A stretch of 64,000 bases of DNA, taken from Pyxidicoccus xibeiensis. Its GTDB lineage: Bacteria; Myxococcota; Myxococcia; Myxococcales; Myxococcaceae. Below are positions 43,798 to 53,013 of the stretch, in pieces. A model generated the notes under the pieces. The model did not search any database. It saw nothing but the letters and a program-made list of their open reading frames with translations, and was not told the origin of the DNA. Each line of letters starts with the position of its first letter. Position 1 is the stretch's first letter. Made by a program: the position numbers and the translations under genes. The stretch is taken from NCBI RefSeq assembly GCF_024198175.1, contig NZ_JAJVKV010000011.1, forward strand, positions 124,001-188,000. The letters are read 5' to 3'.

Positions 43798-44376
43798 ATG
43801 AGAGTCCCGCTGGAGCTGCGCCGTGCCTACAAGCTGCTCAACCACGGCCCCACCACGCTCGTCGCGAGCGCCGCGCAGGGCCGCACCAACGTCATGGCCG
43901 CCGCCTGGGCCATGCCCATCGACTTCGAGCCTCCCAAGGTCTCCGTCGTCATCGCCGAGGGCACCCTCACGCGTGAGCTGGTGGATGCCTCGGGCGAGTT
44001 CACCCTCTGCGTCCCCACGTGCGCGCAGCTGGAGCAGGTCTATGCCGTGGGCTCGGTCACCGGCCGCGATGAGGACAAGTGGGCTGCCTCGGGGCTGAAG
44101 GCCCTCCCCGCCTCCCGCGTGCAGGCGCCGCTCGTGGAGGGCTGCGTGGGGTGGCTGGAGTGCCGCGTGCTCCCCGAGCCAGACGTCCAGCGCAAGTACG
44201 ACCTGTTCATCGCCGAGGTCGTCGCCGCCTGGGTCGAGGACGCGGTGTGGAAGGACAATGGATGGGACTTCAGCGCTGGAGATGCCTACCGCCCCATCCA
44301 CCATCTGGCCGGCGGCGTATTCTTTGCCACGGGTGAGCGGATGCAGGCGCACAAGCCCGAGGGTGGGAAGGGGTAG
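43798..44376 (+). CDS. Flavin reductase-like (FMN-binding split barrel) protein
   Basis: The 192-aa protein matches the flavin reductase-like family: the start RVPLELRRAYKLLNHGPTTLV, then NVMAAAWAMPIDFEPPKVSV and a Ser/Thr- and Cys-bearing stretch ELVDASGEFTLCVPT are characteristic of the FMN-binding barrel. It continues with VYAVGSVTGRDEDKWAASGL and ends after FATGERMQAHKP. Such proteins reduce FMN with NAD(P)H or bind it as a partner of monooxygenases. No partner gene is near, and it is isolated between two lipoprotein genes. Confidence 0.85.
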   Translation: MRVPLELRRAYKLLNHGPTTLVASAAQGRTNVMAAAWAMPIDFEPPKVSVVIAEGTLTRELVDASGEFTLCVPTCAQLEQVYAVGSVTGRDEDKWAASGLKALPASRVQAPLVEGCVGWLECRVLPEPDVQRKYDLFIAEVVAAWVEDAVWKDNGWDFSAGDAYRPIHHLAGGVFFATGERMQAHKPEGGKG

Positions 44377-44884
44377 TGAGTCCTGCGCGCGCCCGTCGAG
44401 TGAGCGCAGCTCCTACCGCGTAGAGGGATGCGACCCGGCCAGACTCCCTGGCTGCTCCACGAGGGATGGAACTGGCGCCTGGCGTCTGAGGAGCTGCGCT
44501 ACGGGCCCCCTTGATTCCCAGTTGGCCTGCCATTGAATGATGGCGCATCTGCTCATCGGGGCCACAGGCCTGACGTGTTCGTCTCCGTGCGAGGAATGCT
44601 TGCCACGCGCAATGCGAGGCATGAGGCCGCGCTCGAGGCGCCCCCATGGCGGCGGGGCGTCGTCCCGACCGCCCCCTCCGCGATGACACACCCCGCTCGA
44701 ACTGCCCACACCCCGCAGGGCGGGTTTCACGCGGCCCTGCAATGACAGACAGCTCGAGCAGGTCGTCAGAGCCTCCTGGATGCCCCACCGGGGCCAGGAG
44801 GCATCCGGCGTCAGCCCGACGGCTGGTCTGCCAGCCGTGAGCCATGTCAAAGTTGCCGCAACCCCGTTACTCATGGAGCAGGAC
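44377..44884. other. Gene-free stretch of about 500 bp
   Basis: Short open frames on both strands show no coding character. A 7-bp inverted repeat GGATGCC...GGCATCC lies at about 44777-44805. The rest contains only the presumed promoter and GGAGCAGG ribosome site (near 44876) of the next gene. Confidence 0.35.
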
Positions 44885-45517
44885 ATGCATCAGCTGCTGT
44901 TGAAGAGTCTTCTGGCGGTGGTGGCGTGCGCGACCTTCGCCTGTGGCCCCTCCCGGCTTTCGGTGAAGGAGATGCGCGTGACCGCTCCCTCCCTCATGAT
45001 CTCGAACAAGAGCCCCCGCACCGCCTACCTCGTTCTCGACCCCGCGAAGGTGCCGGCAGTGATGCCGGTGCTGGTGGACAACACCGACCGTGGAGGGAGG
45101 CTCGAGGATGTGCAGGCCTTCGTGCAGAGAGATCTCGTCAAGGTGTTCGGCAACTACTTCGACAAGGTGGAGGTGGTCGCTCCCGGTCAGCCCCTCCCGA
45201 GCACGCCACATGCGGTCATCGACGTGAAGGTCGAGCGTGTCGAGGTCCGCGTCGCGGGGGTCGTCGGAGGGACTTCCGTGGGGCATGCAGCAATGACCTG
45301 GGGGCTGGGGCTCAAGCTCTCCGAGGAGAACGAGTATCTCTTCTCGTTCGCCGGGGAGTCGGCAGGCACAGCGACGGGTGACGTCGGCGTGGTCTTCCGC
45401 TCGATGTTCGAGGAGGGCATCGCGGACATGCTCAGGGGCTACTCCGACAAGGACATCCACTCCAAGGTGTTGAGCGTGCCCTCGGCGGCCCCGACCGCGA
45501 AGTCGACTGACATCTAG
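44885..45517 (+). CDS. Lipoprotein of unknown function (210 aa)
   Basis: The signal is HQLLLKSLLAVVACATFACG. The mature part has a segment RTAYLVLDPAKVPAVMPVLV, then VQAFVQRDLVKVFGNYFDKV and VIDVKVERVEVRVAG, alternating helix and strand as in small periplasmic lipoproteins that resemble LPS-assembly or secretion pilotins, but I cannot assign a family. The ATG at 44885 is preferred because GGAG stands nine bases before; an in-frame ATG four codons upstream would put the ribosome site inside the gene. A very strong double hairpin follows downstream. Confidence 0.7.
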   Translation: MHQLLLKSLLAVVACATFACGPSRLSVKEMRVTAPSLMISNKSPRTAYLVLDPAKVPAVMPVLVDNTDRGGRLEDVQAFVQRDLVKVFGNYFDKVEVVAPGQPLPSTPHAVIDVKVERVEVRVAGVVGGTSVGHAAMTWGLGLKLSEENEYLFSFAGESAGTATGDVGVVFRSMFEEGIADMLRGYSDKDIHSKVLSVPSAAPTAKSTDI

Positions 45518-45536
45518 GCCCTCCGCCACGGCCACG

Positions 45537-45595
45537 GTCCAGCCCGGAAGGACGCCGCCGGGCTGGACGTGCCCGGCTCCCAGAGAGCCGGGCAC
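45537..45595. terminator. Two perfect hairpins back to back between convergent genes
   Basis: Hairpin 1 (45537-45568) has 11-bp arms GTCCAGCCCGG/CCGGGCTGGAC. Hairpin 2 (45569-45595), starting at the very next base, has 11-bp arms GTGCCCGGCTC/GAGCCGGGCAC and a 5-base loop. It lies 20 bp after the lipoprotein stop and 12 bp before the dnaE stop, so it likely ends transcription from both directions. Confidence 0.8.
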
Positions 45596-45607
45596 TACCT
45601 CCCGGCG

Positions 45608-48600
45608 TCAGCCGAACTCCACCACGCGCATGCCGAACAGCCGGTCCACGGCCAGCAGCAGGTCGTCGTTCACCTGCACCTTGATGGACGTGTTGCCGAT
45701 GAGCGCCTCGCCCTCGCCGTGGAAGAGCACGCTGACGGCCACCGGCGTGGCGCCCGCGTACTTCTTCGCCAGCTCGTGCAGCTTCGCCACGCGCTCCTCC
45801 GTCAGCAGGTCCGCCGGCACGCGCAGCTCCAGCCGCTTGGTGCGCTTCTCGCGCACTTCCTTGAGGCTCTGGATGTCGTCGACGATGAGCTCCGGCGTCG
45901 GCGAGTCCTCGTCGCGCTGGCTGATCTGCACCGTCCCCGTCACCAGGATGGGGTCGTCCGACTTGAGCAGGTGCTCCCAGTTCTCGAAGCCCGGCTTGGG
46001 CCCCTGCTTCGCCCACTTGCCGTCCCGGCCCATCACGTTGCGCGTGCCTTCCTTGCCCGGGAAGCACACCAGCTCGATGGAGCCGGACAGGTCCTCAATC
46101 GTCACCCACGCCATGCGCTTGCCCGTCTTCGTGGGCCGCTCGCGCAGCACCGTGACGACGCCCGCCACCGTGAGCTTGTCGTCCTTGCGCGCCCGCTGCA
46201 CCGCCGTAATCGGCTTCGCGTAGCGCTTGAGCTCCTTGTCGTACTGATGCAGCGGATGGCCGGACACGTAGAAGCCGATGGCCTCCTTCTCCAGCGCCAG
46301 CCGCTCCTTCTCCGACCACTCCTCCACCGCCACGTACTCGTCCTTCAGCCCGCCACCGCTGCCCGAGGCCGGGCCCGCCAGCATGCCGAACAACGAGCTC
46401 TGCCCCGCCGCCTTGTCCTTCTGGCTGGCCGAGCCGCGGTTGATGGCCTTCTCAATCGTGTCGAAGATCTGCCGGCGCGGGCGCTTCTCGAAGTCGAAGG
46501 AGCCCGCCTTCACCAGCGCCTCCAGCACCTTGCGGTTGACCTTGCGGCTGTCCACGCGCTCGCAGAAGTCGAAGAGGCTCTTGAAGGGGCCGTCCTTGCG
46601 CGCCTCCAGGATGGACTCGATGGCGCCCTCGCCCACGCCCTTGATGGCGCCGAGGCCGAAGCGAATCTTCCCCTCCACCGCGCCGAAGTGCAGGTCCGAC
46701 TGATTGACGTCCGGCGGCAGCACCGCGAGGCCCGACTCGCGCGCCTCGCTGATGTGCTTCACCACCTTGTCGGTGTTGTCCTTCTCGGAAGAGAGAAGGG
46801 CCGCCATGAACTCGCACGGGTAATGCGCCTTCAGCCACGCGGTGTGGATGGTGACGAGGCCGTACGCCGCCGAGTGGCTCTTGTTGAAGCCGTACTCGGC
46901 GAACTTCTCCATCAGGTCGAAGATTTCGCCGGCGACCTTGAGGTCGACGCTGTTCTTCGCGCAGCCCTCGAGGAAGCCGGCGCGCTCGGCCTGCATGACC
47001 TCGGCCTTCTTCTTGCCCATGGCGCGGCGAAGCAGGTCCGCGCGGCCCAGGGTGTAGCCACCCAGGACCTGCGAGATCTGCATCACCTGCTCCTGGTACA
47101 CGATGACGCCGTAGGTGTCCTTGAGCACCGGCTCCAGCGCGGGGTGCGGATACGACACCTTCTCCCGGCCGTGCTTGCGGTTGATGAAGACGTCCACCAT
47201 GCCGGAGTCCAGCGGGCCCGGGCGGTAGAGCGCGCCGGCGGCGATGACGTCCTCGAAGCAGTTCGGCTTGAGCTTCACGACCATTTCCGTGAAGCCGCTC
47301 GACTCCATCTGGAAGACACCGGCCGTGTCCCCCTTGGCCATCAGCTCCCAGACCTTGTCGTCGTTGAGCGGAATCTCGTGCCGGGGGATGTGCTTGTCGT
47401 GGTTGCGCTTGACCAGGTCCAGCGCGTGCTGAATCACGGTGAGCGTCTTCAGGCCGAGGAAGTCGAACTTCACCAGGCCCGCCGCCTCCACCTCGTCCTT
47501 GGCGAACTGGGTGATGAGCGTCTTCTCACCCGGCGGCTGGTAGACGGGCACGAACTCCCACAGCGGCTTGTCGGCAATCACCACGCCGGCCGCGTGCATG
47601 CCGGGCTGCCGGTGCAGGCCCTCCAGCGCGAGCGCGATTTCGAGCACGTCCTTGGTGGTGACGGGCCGGCCTTCCACCTCGCCGAGGTTGGAGGGCGTCT
47701 CCATCATCTCCTTGAGGCGCGGCTCCATCTCGATGGCCTCCTTGAGCGTGATGTTGAGCACCTCGGGCACCAGCTTGGCGATGCGGTCACCCTCGCTGAA
47801 CGGCAGCGCGAAGACGCGGCACACGTCGCGCAGCACGCTCTTGGCCTTGAGCGAGCCGAAGGTGATGATCTGCCCCACGTTCATCTCGCCGTACTTCCGG
47901 CCGACGTACTTGATGACCTCGTCGCGGCGGTCCTGGCAGAAGTCGATATCGAAGTCCGGCATCGACACGCGCTCCGGATTCAGGAAGCGCTCGAACAGGA
48001 GGTTGTACGGAATGGGGTCCACGTCGGTGATGCGCAGCGCGTAGGCCACCAGGCTGCCGGCGCCGGAGCCGCGGCCCGGGCCCACGGGGATGTTCTGCTT
48101 CTTCGCCCAGTTGATGAAGTCCTGGACGATGAGGAAGTACCCGCTGAAGCCCATCTTCTGGATGACGCCAATCTCCAGCTTGAGGCGGTCCTGGTACACC
48201 TCGCGGTCGATGGGGTACGTGACGGTGGCGGCCAGCTCGTTGAAGCGCTCGCGCAGGCCCTCGTAGGCCAGCTCCGCCATGTAGCTGTCCGGGGTGTGGC
48301 TGTCCGGCACCTTGAAGGTGGGCAGCATGGGCTTGCCCAGCTTCAGCTCCAGGTTGCACTGCTCGGCGATGCGCTGGGTGTTGTGGACGGCCTCGGGAAT
48401 GTCCTTGAAGGCCTCCAGCATCTCCGCGGGGCTCGTGACGTAGAGCTTGTCCGTGGAGTGCTTCATGCGCTTGCCGTCCGCCAGCGTCTTGCCGCTGGCG
48501 ATGCACATCAAGAGCTCGTGCGCGCGCGCGTCCTCGCGCTTGATGTAGTGCGCGTCCGCCGTGGCGCACAGCGGGATGTCCATGTCCCGCGAGAGCTGCT

Positions 48601-49162
48601 TGAGGTTCTCGTTGGCCTTCTCCTGCTCGGGCATCCCGTTGGACTGCACCTCCAGGAAGAAGTGCCCGGGCTCGAAGATGTCCTTGTATTCCTGCGCGGC
48701 GCGGCGGGCGTGGTCCATGTCGCCGCGGAAGCACGCGCTCGTCACTTCACCACCAAGGCACGCGGTGAGGGCGAAGAGCCCCTTGCTGTGCTCCGCGAGC
48801 ACCTTCTTGTCGATGCGCGGGTGGTAGTAGAAGCCCTGCATGTACGCCGTGGACGAGAGGTAGCGGAGGTTGGCGTAGCCCTCCGCGTTCTTCGCCACGA
48901 GGATGAGGTGGTGGGAGACCTTCTCGGAGCGGTCCTCGCGCCCCTTGGGGCCGGCGACGTAGGCCTCCATGCCGAGGATGGGCTTGATGCCGGCGTCCTT
49001 GGCCTTCTTGTAGAAGTCGATGGCGCCGAACATGTTGCCGTGGTCCGTCACGGCAACGCTGGTCATCCCCTTCTCCTTCACCGTCTTGATGAGGTCCTTC
49101 ATCCGAATCGCCCCATCGAGGAGCGAGTAGAGGGTGTGCAGGTGGAGGTGGGTAAAGGACAT
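45608..49162 (-). CDS. dnaE: DNA polymerase III alpha subunit
   Basis: The 1184-aa protein is the replicative polymerase. Residues 1-200 are the PHP domain (SFTHLHLHTLYSLLDGAIRM, VTDHGNMFGAIDFY). The palm has the two catalytic aspartates in MPDFDIDFCQDRRDE (about 402), with the finger region VGPGRGSGAGSLVAYALRI. A helix-hairpin-helix (AIKGVGEGAIESILEAR) and an OB fold (KLTVAGVVTVLRERPTKTGK) follow. Length is normal for DnaE1. I use the ATG at 49162 (MSFTHLHLH) because the frame upstream is not conserved sequence. Part of it, from 47572 to 47684, is duplicated at 10431-10544. Confidence 0.96.
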   Translation of the reverse strand: MSFTHLHLHTLYSLLDGAIRMKDLIKTVKEKGMTSVAVTDHGNMFGAIDFYKKAKDAGIKPILGMEAYVAGPKGREDRSEKVSHHLILVAKNAEGYANLRYLSSTAYMQGFYYHPRIDKKVLAEHSKGLFALTACLGGEVTSACFRGDMDHARRAAQEYKDIFEPGHFFLEVQSNGMPEQEKANENLKQLSRDMDIPLCATADAHYIKREDARAHELLMCIASGKTLADGKRMKHSTDKLYVTSPAEMLEAFKDIPEAVHNTQRIAEQCNLELKLGKPMLPTFKVPDSHTPDSYMAELAYEGLRERFNELAATVTYPIDREVYQDRLKLEIGVIQKMGFSGYFLIVQDFINWAKKQNIPVGPGRGSGAGSLVAYALRITDVDPIPYNLLFERFLNPERVSMPDFDIDFCQDRRDEVIKYVGRKYGEMNVGQIITFGSLKAKSVLRDVCRVFALPFSEGDRIAKLVPEVLNITLKEAIEMEPRLKEMMETPSNLGEVEGRPVTTKDVLEIALALEGLHRQPGMHAAGVVIADKPLWEFVPVYQPPGEKTLITQFAKDEVEAAGLVKFDFLGLKTLTVIQHALDLVKRNHDKHIPRHEIPLNDDKVWELMAKGDTAGVFQMESSGFTEMVVKLKPNCFEDVIAAGALYRPGPLDSGMVDVFINRKHGREKVSYPHPALEPVLKDTYGVIVYQEQVMQISQVLGGYTLGRADLLRRAMGKKKAEVMQAERAGFLEGCAKNSVDLKVAGEIFDLMEKFAEYGFNKSHSAAYGLVTIHTAWLKAHYPCEFMAALLSSEKDNTDKVVKHISEARESGLAVLPPDVNQSDLHFGAVEGKIRFGLGAIKGVGEGAIESILEARKDGPFKSLFDFCERVDSRKVNRKVLEALVKAGSFDFEKRPRRQIFDTIEKAINRGSASQKDKAAGQSSLFGMLAGPASGSGGGLKDEYVAVEEWSEKERLALEKEAIGFYVSGHPLHQYDKELKRYAKPITAVQRARKDDKLTVAGVVTVLRERPTKTGKRMAWVTIEDLSGSIELVCFPGKEGTRNVMGRDGKWAKQGPKPGFENWEHLLKSDDPILVTGTVQISQRDEDSPTPELIVDDIQSLKEVREKRTKRLELRVPADLLTEERVAKLHELAKKYAGATPVAVSVLFHGEGEALIGNTSIKVQVNDDLLLAVDRLFGMRVVEFG

Positions 49163-49437
49163 GGGCTCGTGCCACTCCAGGAAGCGGGATGCTGAACAGT
49201 AGGGCGGGGCTCCCCTGCTCGCCAGTCCAGTGTCGAGACTCTGGAGGTAGGCGACGGCGGAGCCGATAATTCGGCCTCGGAGCCCGTTCTGCCATGGGCG
49301 GAAGCCAGGGAGAAGAAAGTAACGGAGGGGCACGCCCTGCGCCCGCCTCCGTGCCACCTGGCGTGCGTCCGGTCATGGTCATTCGTGTCAGATTTCGGGG
49401 TGTTGCATCGCCGGGTGGATGCCCAGGGTGTGGGTCC

Positions 49438-51528
49438 ATGGCATCCGCGGACCGCCCCACCCTCGCCCGTGCCCTCCTGCTCGGCTGCCGTGCGGGCCTG
49501 CTCGTCTTCCTGGCGCTCTACACGCTGTGCGCAGTCTTCAACATGAAGCTGGGCTACCAGGGGAACGAGAGCCAGGTCGTCTCGGAGTACGTCTGGAGCG
49601 AGTGGCGGGGCGTGGTGCTGGGGCAGGTGGCGCGGCTGATAGGGGCCTACACCGTGCTGGGGCTGGCCGCGGGCGCGTTCCTGGGCGCCGGCCTGTGGGC
49701 CGCGGGCGCCGGCCGGCGGGCCGTGTTCTGGGGCAGCGCGCTGGCGTGCCTCGGGGTGGACGTGCTGCTGGTGCTGGGGGACATGGCGCACCACCCGCAC
49801 CTGTACGCGGCCACGCTGTACGAGCGCTCGGCCGTCACCCGCCAGGTCCTGCTGTCGGTGAGTGGCACCCCGCCCCTGGCCTGGGGGATGGCCGCGGCAG
49901 TGGCCCCCGCGCTGGCCGTCCTGGCCCTGCTCGCCCGGGCGCTGCGGGCCGCGCCCGGGCGCGCGCTGGCGGCAGGCGGTGCGCTGGCGGTGCTGCTGGG
50001 GATGGGCACGTTGGTGCGGGCCGCCGGGACGCCTCCCGAAAAGGCGGCGGCGCGCGCCAAGGGGCCCCACCTGCTCATCCTCTCCGCGGACGGGCTGCGC
50101 CCGGACCACTTCTCCGGCAACGGCTACCCGCGCCCCACCACGCCCAACATCGACCGGCTGCTGCGCGAGGGGACGCAGTTCCAGGAGACGGTGGTGCAGG
50201 TGCCGCGCACGGCGCCCTCCTGGACGACGCTGCTCACCTCGCAGTGGGCGGGCGAGCACCCCATCCGCCACACGCTGGTGGGGCGCGAGGCCCGGGAGCA
50301 GCCGCTCACCACGCTGGCCACCGCGCTGAACGAAGCGGGCTGGACGACGGCGGTGGTGGCGGACTACGCGGGGGACCACTTCTCCCGCCTGGACTACGGC
50401 TTCCAGCACGTGGAGGCGCCGGCCTTCCACTTCCCGGACCTCATCCGCCAGCGGATGCTCATCACCCACGTGCCCCTGCTGCCATGGACGGCGCTGGCCC
50501 CGGGCCTCTTCCCGGAGCGCGGCCAGTTCCCCGAGCTGACCGACCCGGCGCCGCTGCTCCGCCGCACGCGGCGCATGCTGGAGGGGATGCCCGCCGACGC
50601 GCCCTTCGCGCTCGTCGTCTTCGGCTCCACGCCGCACTTCCCCTACGCCGCGCCCTGGCCCGAGGAAGGCCGCTTCGTCGCGCCGGACTACACGGGCCCC
50701 TGGCGCTTCGGCACCACGCCGCGCATGGAGCAGCCTCCGGACGAGGCGCCGCCCACGCCCGAGGACGTGGAGGCGCTGGTGGCCAACTACGACGCGGGGC
50801 TGCGGGCCTTCGACGGGCTGGTGGGGGACGTGCGCGCGGAACTGGAGCGCCGCGGGCTGTGGGACTCCACGCTGGTGGTGGTGCTGTCGGACCATGGCGA
50901 GCACCTGGCGGACGAGGGCCGCGGCGTGGGCCATGGCGACCACCTGTGGGGCAGCGCCGCGCTGCGCGTGCCCTTCGTGCTGCGGCTGCCGGGACAGGTG
51001 GCCGAGGGGCACACGGTGAGGCAGCGCGCGCGGGCCTTGGACGTGGCGCCCACGCTGCTGGAGCTGCTCGGCGTGCCCTGGCCGGAGACGTTCCGGGGAC
51101 GCTCGCTGGCGTCGCTCGTCCGGCCCGGCGCGGAGGACCTGGGGATGCCGGACGCGCCCGCGCTGGTGGAGTCGGACCTCTGGTTCAGCGACCGCGACGG
51201 CCAGCCCTATCAGCGGGTGCGCATCCCCTACCCGTGGGTCTACGAGACGGCCACCGTGGAACCCGAGACGGGCGACATCGCCCTCAAACCCGAGTGGGAA
51301 GCGCCCGTGCACGCGGCGCGGCACCGGGGCCTGTACCTGGGCCGCTGGAAGCTGCTGGAGCTGCCCACGCCCCGGGGCATCAAGGTGGAGCTGTACGACG
51401 TGGTGACGGACCCCGGCGAGGCGCACGACGTCAGCGCGGACCACCCGGAGGTGGTGCGCAACCTGCGCGAGCTGCTCGCCCGCGAGCGGCCGGTGCCGCG
51501 CATGCCCGAGGCCCGGGGCACGCGCTGA
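49438..51528 (+). CDS. Membrane-anchored sulfatase-superfamily protein without Cys nucleophile
   Basis: The 696-aa product has about four to five N-terminal membrane helices (LLLGCRAGLLVFLALYTLCA, IGAYTVLGLAAGAFLGAGLW, AVFWGSALACLGVDVLLVLG, AVAPALAVLALLARAL) and then an alkaline-phosphatase-type core: LLILSADGLRPDHFSGNGYP with the metal-binding Asp, the nucleophile region VPRTAPSWTTLLTSQ (about residue 256) and VVLSDHGEHLADEG (about 483). The motif of true sulfatases is C/S-x-P-x-R; here Thr replaces Cys and Trp replaces Arg, so it is not a formylglycine enzyme. Thr nucleophiles occur in phosphotransferases such as LtaS- and phosphoethanolamine transferases of the same superfamily. A head-group transfer or phosphodiesterase role on lipids or polymers is inferred. 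I chose ATG 49438, as the frame upstream lacks membrane or coding character. Confidence 0.8.
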   Translation: MASADRPTLARALLLGCRAGLLVFLALYTLCAVFNMKLGYQGNESQVVSEYVWSEWRGVVLGQVARLIGAYTVLGLAAGAFLGAGLWAAGAGRRAVFWGSALACLGVDVLLVLGDMAHHPHLYAATLYERSAVTRQVLLSVSGTPPLAWGMAAAVAPALAVLALLARALRAAPGRALAAGGALAVLLGMGTLVRAAGTPPEKAAARAKGPHLLILSADGLRPDHFSGNGYPRPTTPNIDRLLREGTQFQETVVQVPRTAPSWTTLLTSQWAGEHPIRHTLVGREAREQPLTTLATALNEAGWTTAVVADYAGDHFSRLDYGFQHVEAPAFHFPDLIRQRMLITHVPLLPWTALAPGLFPERGQFPELTDPAPLLRRTRRMLEGMPADAPFALVVFGSTPHFPYAAPWPEEGRFVAPDYTGPWRFGTTPRMEQPPDEAPPTPEDVEALVANYDAGLRAFDGLVGDVRAELERRGLWDSTLVVVLSDHGEHLADEGRGVGHGDHLWGSAALRVPFVLRLPGQVAEGHTVRQRARALDVAPTLLELLGVPWPETFRGRSLASLVRPGAEDLGMPDAPALVESDLWFSDRDGQPYQRVRIPYPWVYETATVEPETGDIALKPEWEAPVHAARHRGLYLGRWKLLELPTPRGIKVELYDVVTDPGEAHDVSADHPEVVRNLRELLARERPVPRMPEARGTR

Positions 51529-51661
51529 CCCGCGGGCGCCACGCTTCACACTTCTTCACGCGCGGTACAGGCGCCCGACATGGGCGTTCGGCACATTGAG
51601 CACCGTCGCCACAGAGGCGAATCCACCCGGGGCCCCACGCGGGGTCCATCAGGAGAGTGCC

Positions 51662-52111
51662 ATGTCCAAGAAGCTCGCCGTCGCCGGTTCCGCCGTCCTC
51701 GCCGTCGTCCTCCTCAGCGGCTTCGCGTTCCGGGGAGGCCACCATGGCTTCGGCCGGGACCCGGAGCGCATCAAGCAGATGGTCACCTGGAAGCTGAATG
51801 ACAAGCTGGAGGACCTGGACGCATCCGAGGCGCAGACGAAGTCCATCAACGCCGTGAAGGACCGCCTGTTCGACGAAGGCGTGCAGCTCATGCAGGAGCA
51901 GCGCGCGGCGCGCACGGAGGCGCTGACGCAGCTCGAGTCGGCCAACCCCGACGCGCAGAAGCTGCACTCGCTGGTGGATGCGCGCATCGACGCGTTCCGC
52001 GCCTTCGCCCACAAGGCGACGGATGCCCTGCTGGAGGTGCACCGCACGCTGACCCCGGCGCAGCGCAACGAGCTGTTCACCGAGTACCGCGAGCACACCG
52101 GCCAGAAGTGA
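51662..52111 (+). CDS. Spy/CpxP-like periplasmic protein
   Basis: The 149-aa product has a signal peptide (LAVAGSAVLAVVLLSGFAF) followed by a His/Gly-rich stretch (RGGHHGFGRD), then long amphipathic helices (VTWKLNDKLEDLDASEAQTK, LTPAQRNELFTEYREH). The LTPAQRxE segment is the LTxxQ-type motif of Spy/CpxP chaperones and metal-responsive proteins. The protein likely protects envelope proteins or senses metals via the His-rich start. The GGAGAG sequence (51651-51656) is a fitting ribosome site. A hairpin (52128-52166) ends the gene. Confidence 0.75.
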   Translation: MSKKLAVAGSAVLAVVLLSGFAFRGGHHGFGRDPERIKQMVTWKLNDKLEDLDASEAQTKSINAVKDRLFDEGVQLMQEQRAARTEALTQLESANPDAQKLHSLVDARIDAFRAFAHKATDALLEVHRTLTPAQRNELFTEYREHTGQK

Positions 52112-52127
52112 GGCCGTGTCGCACTGA

Positions 52128-52166
52128 ACGCCCGCCCCCTGTACCCAGGTGGGAATGGGTGGGCGT
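52128..52166. terminator. Hairpin after Spy-like gene
   Basis: The arms ACGCCCGCCC and GGGTGGGCGT pair over 10 bases with one G-T; a 19-base loop separates them. It lies 17 bp after the stop codon. Confidence 0.5.
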
Positions 52167-52194
52167 CAAGGGGTGTGACGACTAGTCTTGATGC

Positions 52195-52995
52195 GTGAAA
52201 TACGCCGACTACGCACAGCGCATCCGCTCCTTCGTTTCGCTCGCGGAGGTGGCCGAGTACGGCCACGTCACCGAGGGCGGGCAGGACTACCCGCTCTTCC
52301 GGCTCATCGTCCCGGGAGAGCGTTGGCTGGTCATCACCTCGGGCTTCCACGGGGAGGAGCCCGCGGGCCCGCTGACGCTGGCCGAACACTTCCCGGAGGT
52401 GGTGGCCTACGCCCGCGAGCGTGGCGTGGGCCTGCGCGTCTACCCGTGCATCAACCCCTCCGGCTTCGAGGCCGGCACCCGCTACAACCGCAGCGGTGAG
52501 AAACCCAACAACGACTTCCTCCGCTACGAGGTGGCCCCCGGCGAGTGGAAGGGAGAGCTGAGCCGCCCGCAGCCCATCCTCCGCTGGGTGCTGTACGACG
52601 GCGGGCCCAAGGAGACGCGCGCGGTGCGCTCGGACCTGGCGCGCTTCCCGCCTCCCAACGCGGCGCTCGACATCCACCAGGACAACTACCTGGGGGGGGC
52701 GGCGACGTACGCCTATACCTTCGGGGACAAGAATGCGTACCGGCCGCTGGTGGACGCCTGCGCCAGCCACGTCACCGTGGTGCGCAACCAGAAGGTGGAC
52801 GAGAACAACGTCACCGACGCGGACGGCCTCATCGAGTACCACGACGGCAGCATCACCGACTGGTACATGCGCCAGGGCGTGCCCTACGCGGCGGCCCTGG
52901 AGACGACGACGCCCACGCCGCTGGCGACGTGCCATGCCGTGAATCTCATCTGGATTCGCGGCTTCATCGACCTGGCCGCGCGCGGAGGGCGGTGA
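52195..52995 (+). CDS. M14-like zinc carboxypeptidase / succinylglutamate desuccinylase-type protein
   Basis: The 266-aa product lacks a signal peptide. VITSGFHGEEPAGPLTLAEH supplies the HxxE zinc pair (about residue 52), NPSGFEAGTRYNRSGEKPNN (about 85-105) is the substrate-binding loop, ALDIHQDNYLGG gives the third zinc ligand His, and PYAAALETTTPTPL carries the catalytic Glu. These are the landmarks of the M14/AstE-AspA-like metallocarboxypeptidase group. Starting at GTG 52195 is supported by the lack of a better upstream codon. Function may be peptide processing or N-acyl amino acid hydrolysis; I cannot decide. Confidence 0.8.
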   Translation: MKYADYAQRIRSFVSLAEVAEYGHVTEGGQDYPLFRLIVPGERWLVITSGFHGEEPAGPLTLAEHFPEVVAYARERGVGLRVYPCINPSGFEAGTRYNRSGEKPNNDFLRYEVAPGEWKGELSRPQPILRWVLYDGGPKETRAVRSDLARFPPPNAALDIHQDNYLGGAATYAYTFGDKNAYRPLVDACASHVTVVRNQKVDENNVTDADGLIEYHDGSITDWYMRQGVPYAAALETTTPTPLATCHAVNLIWIRGFIDLAARGGR

Positions 52996-53013
52996 CGCCG
53001 AGCGCTGGGGCCC

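Noticed and set aside
45569..49195. A 1208-aa open frame on the plus strand
   Set aside because: It is the shadow of dnaE, whose catalytic motifs are clear on the minus strand.
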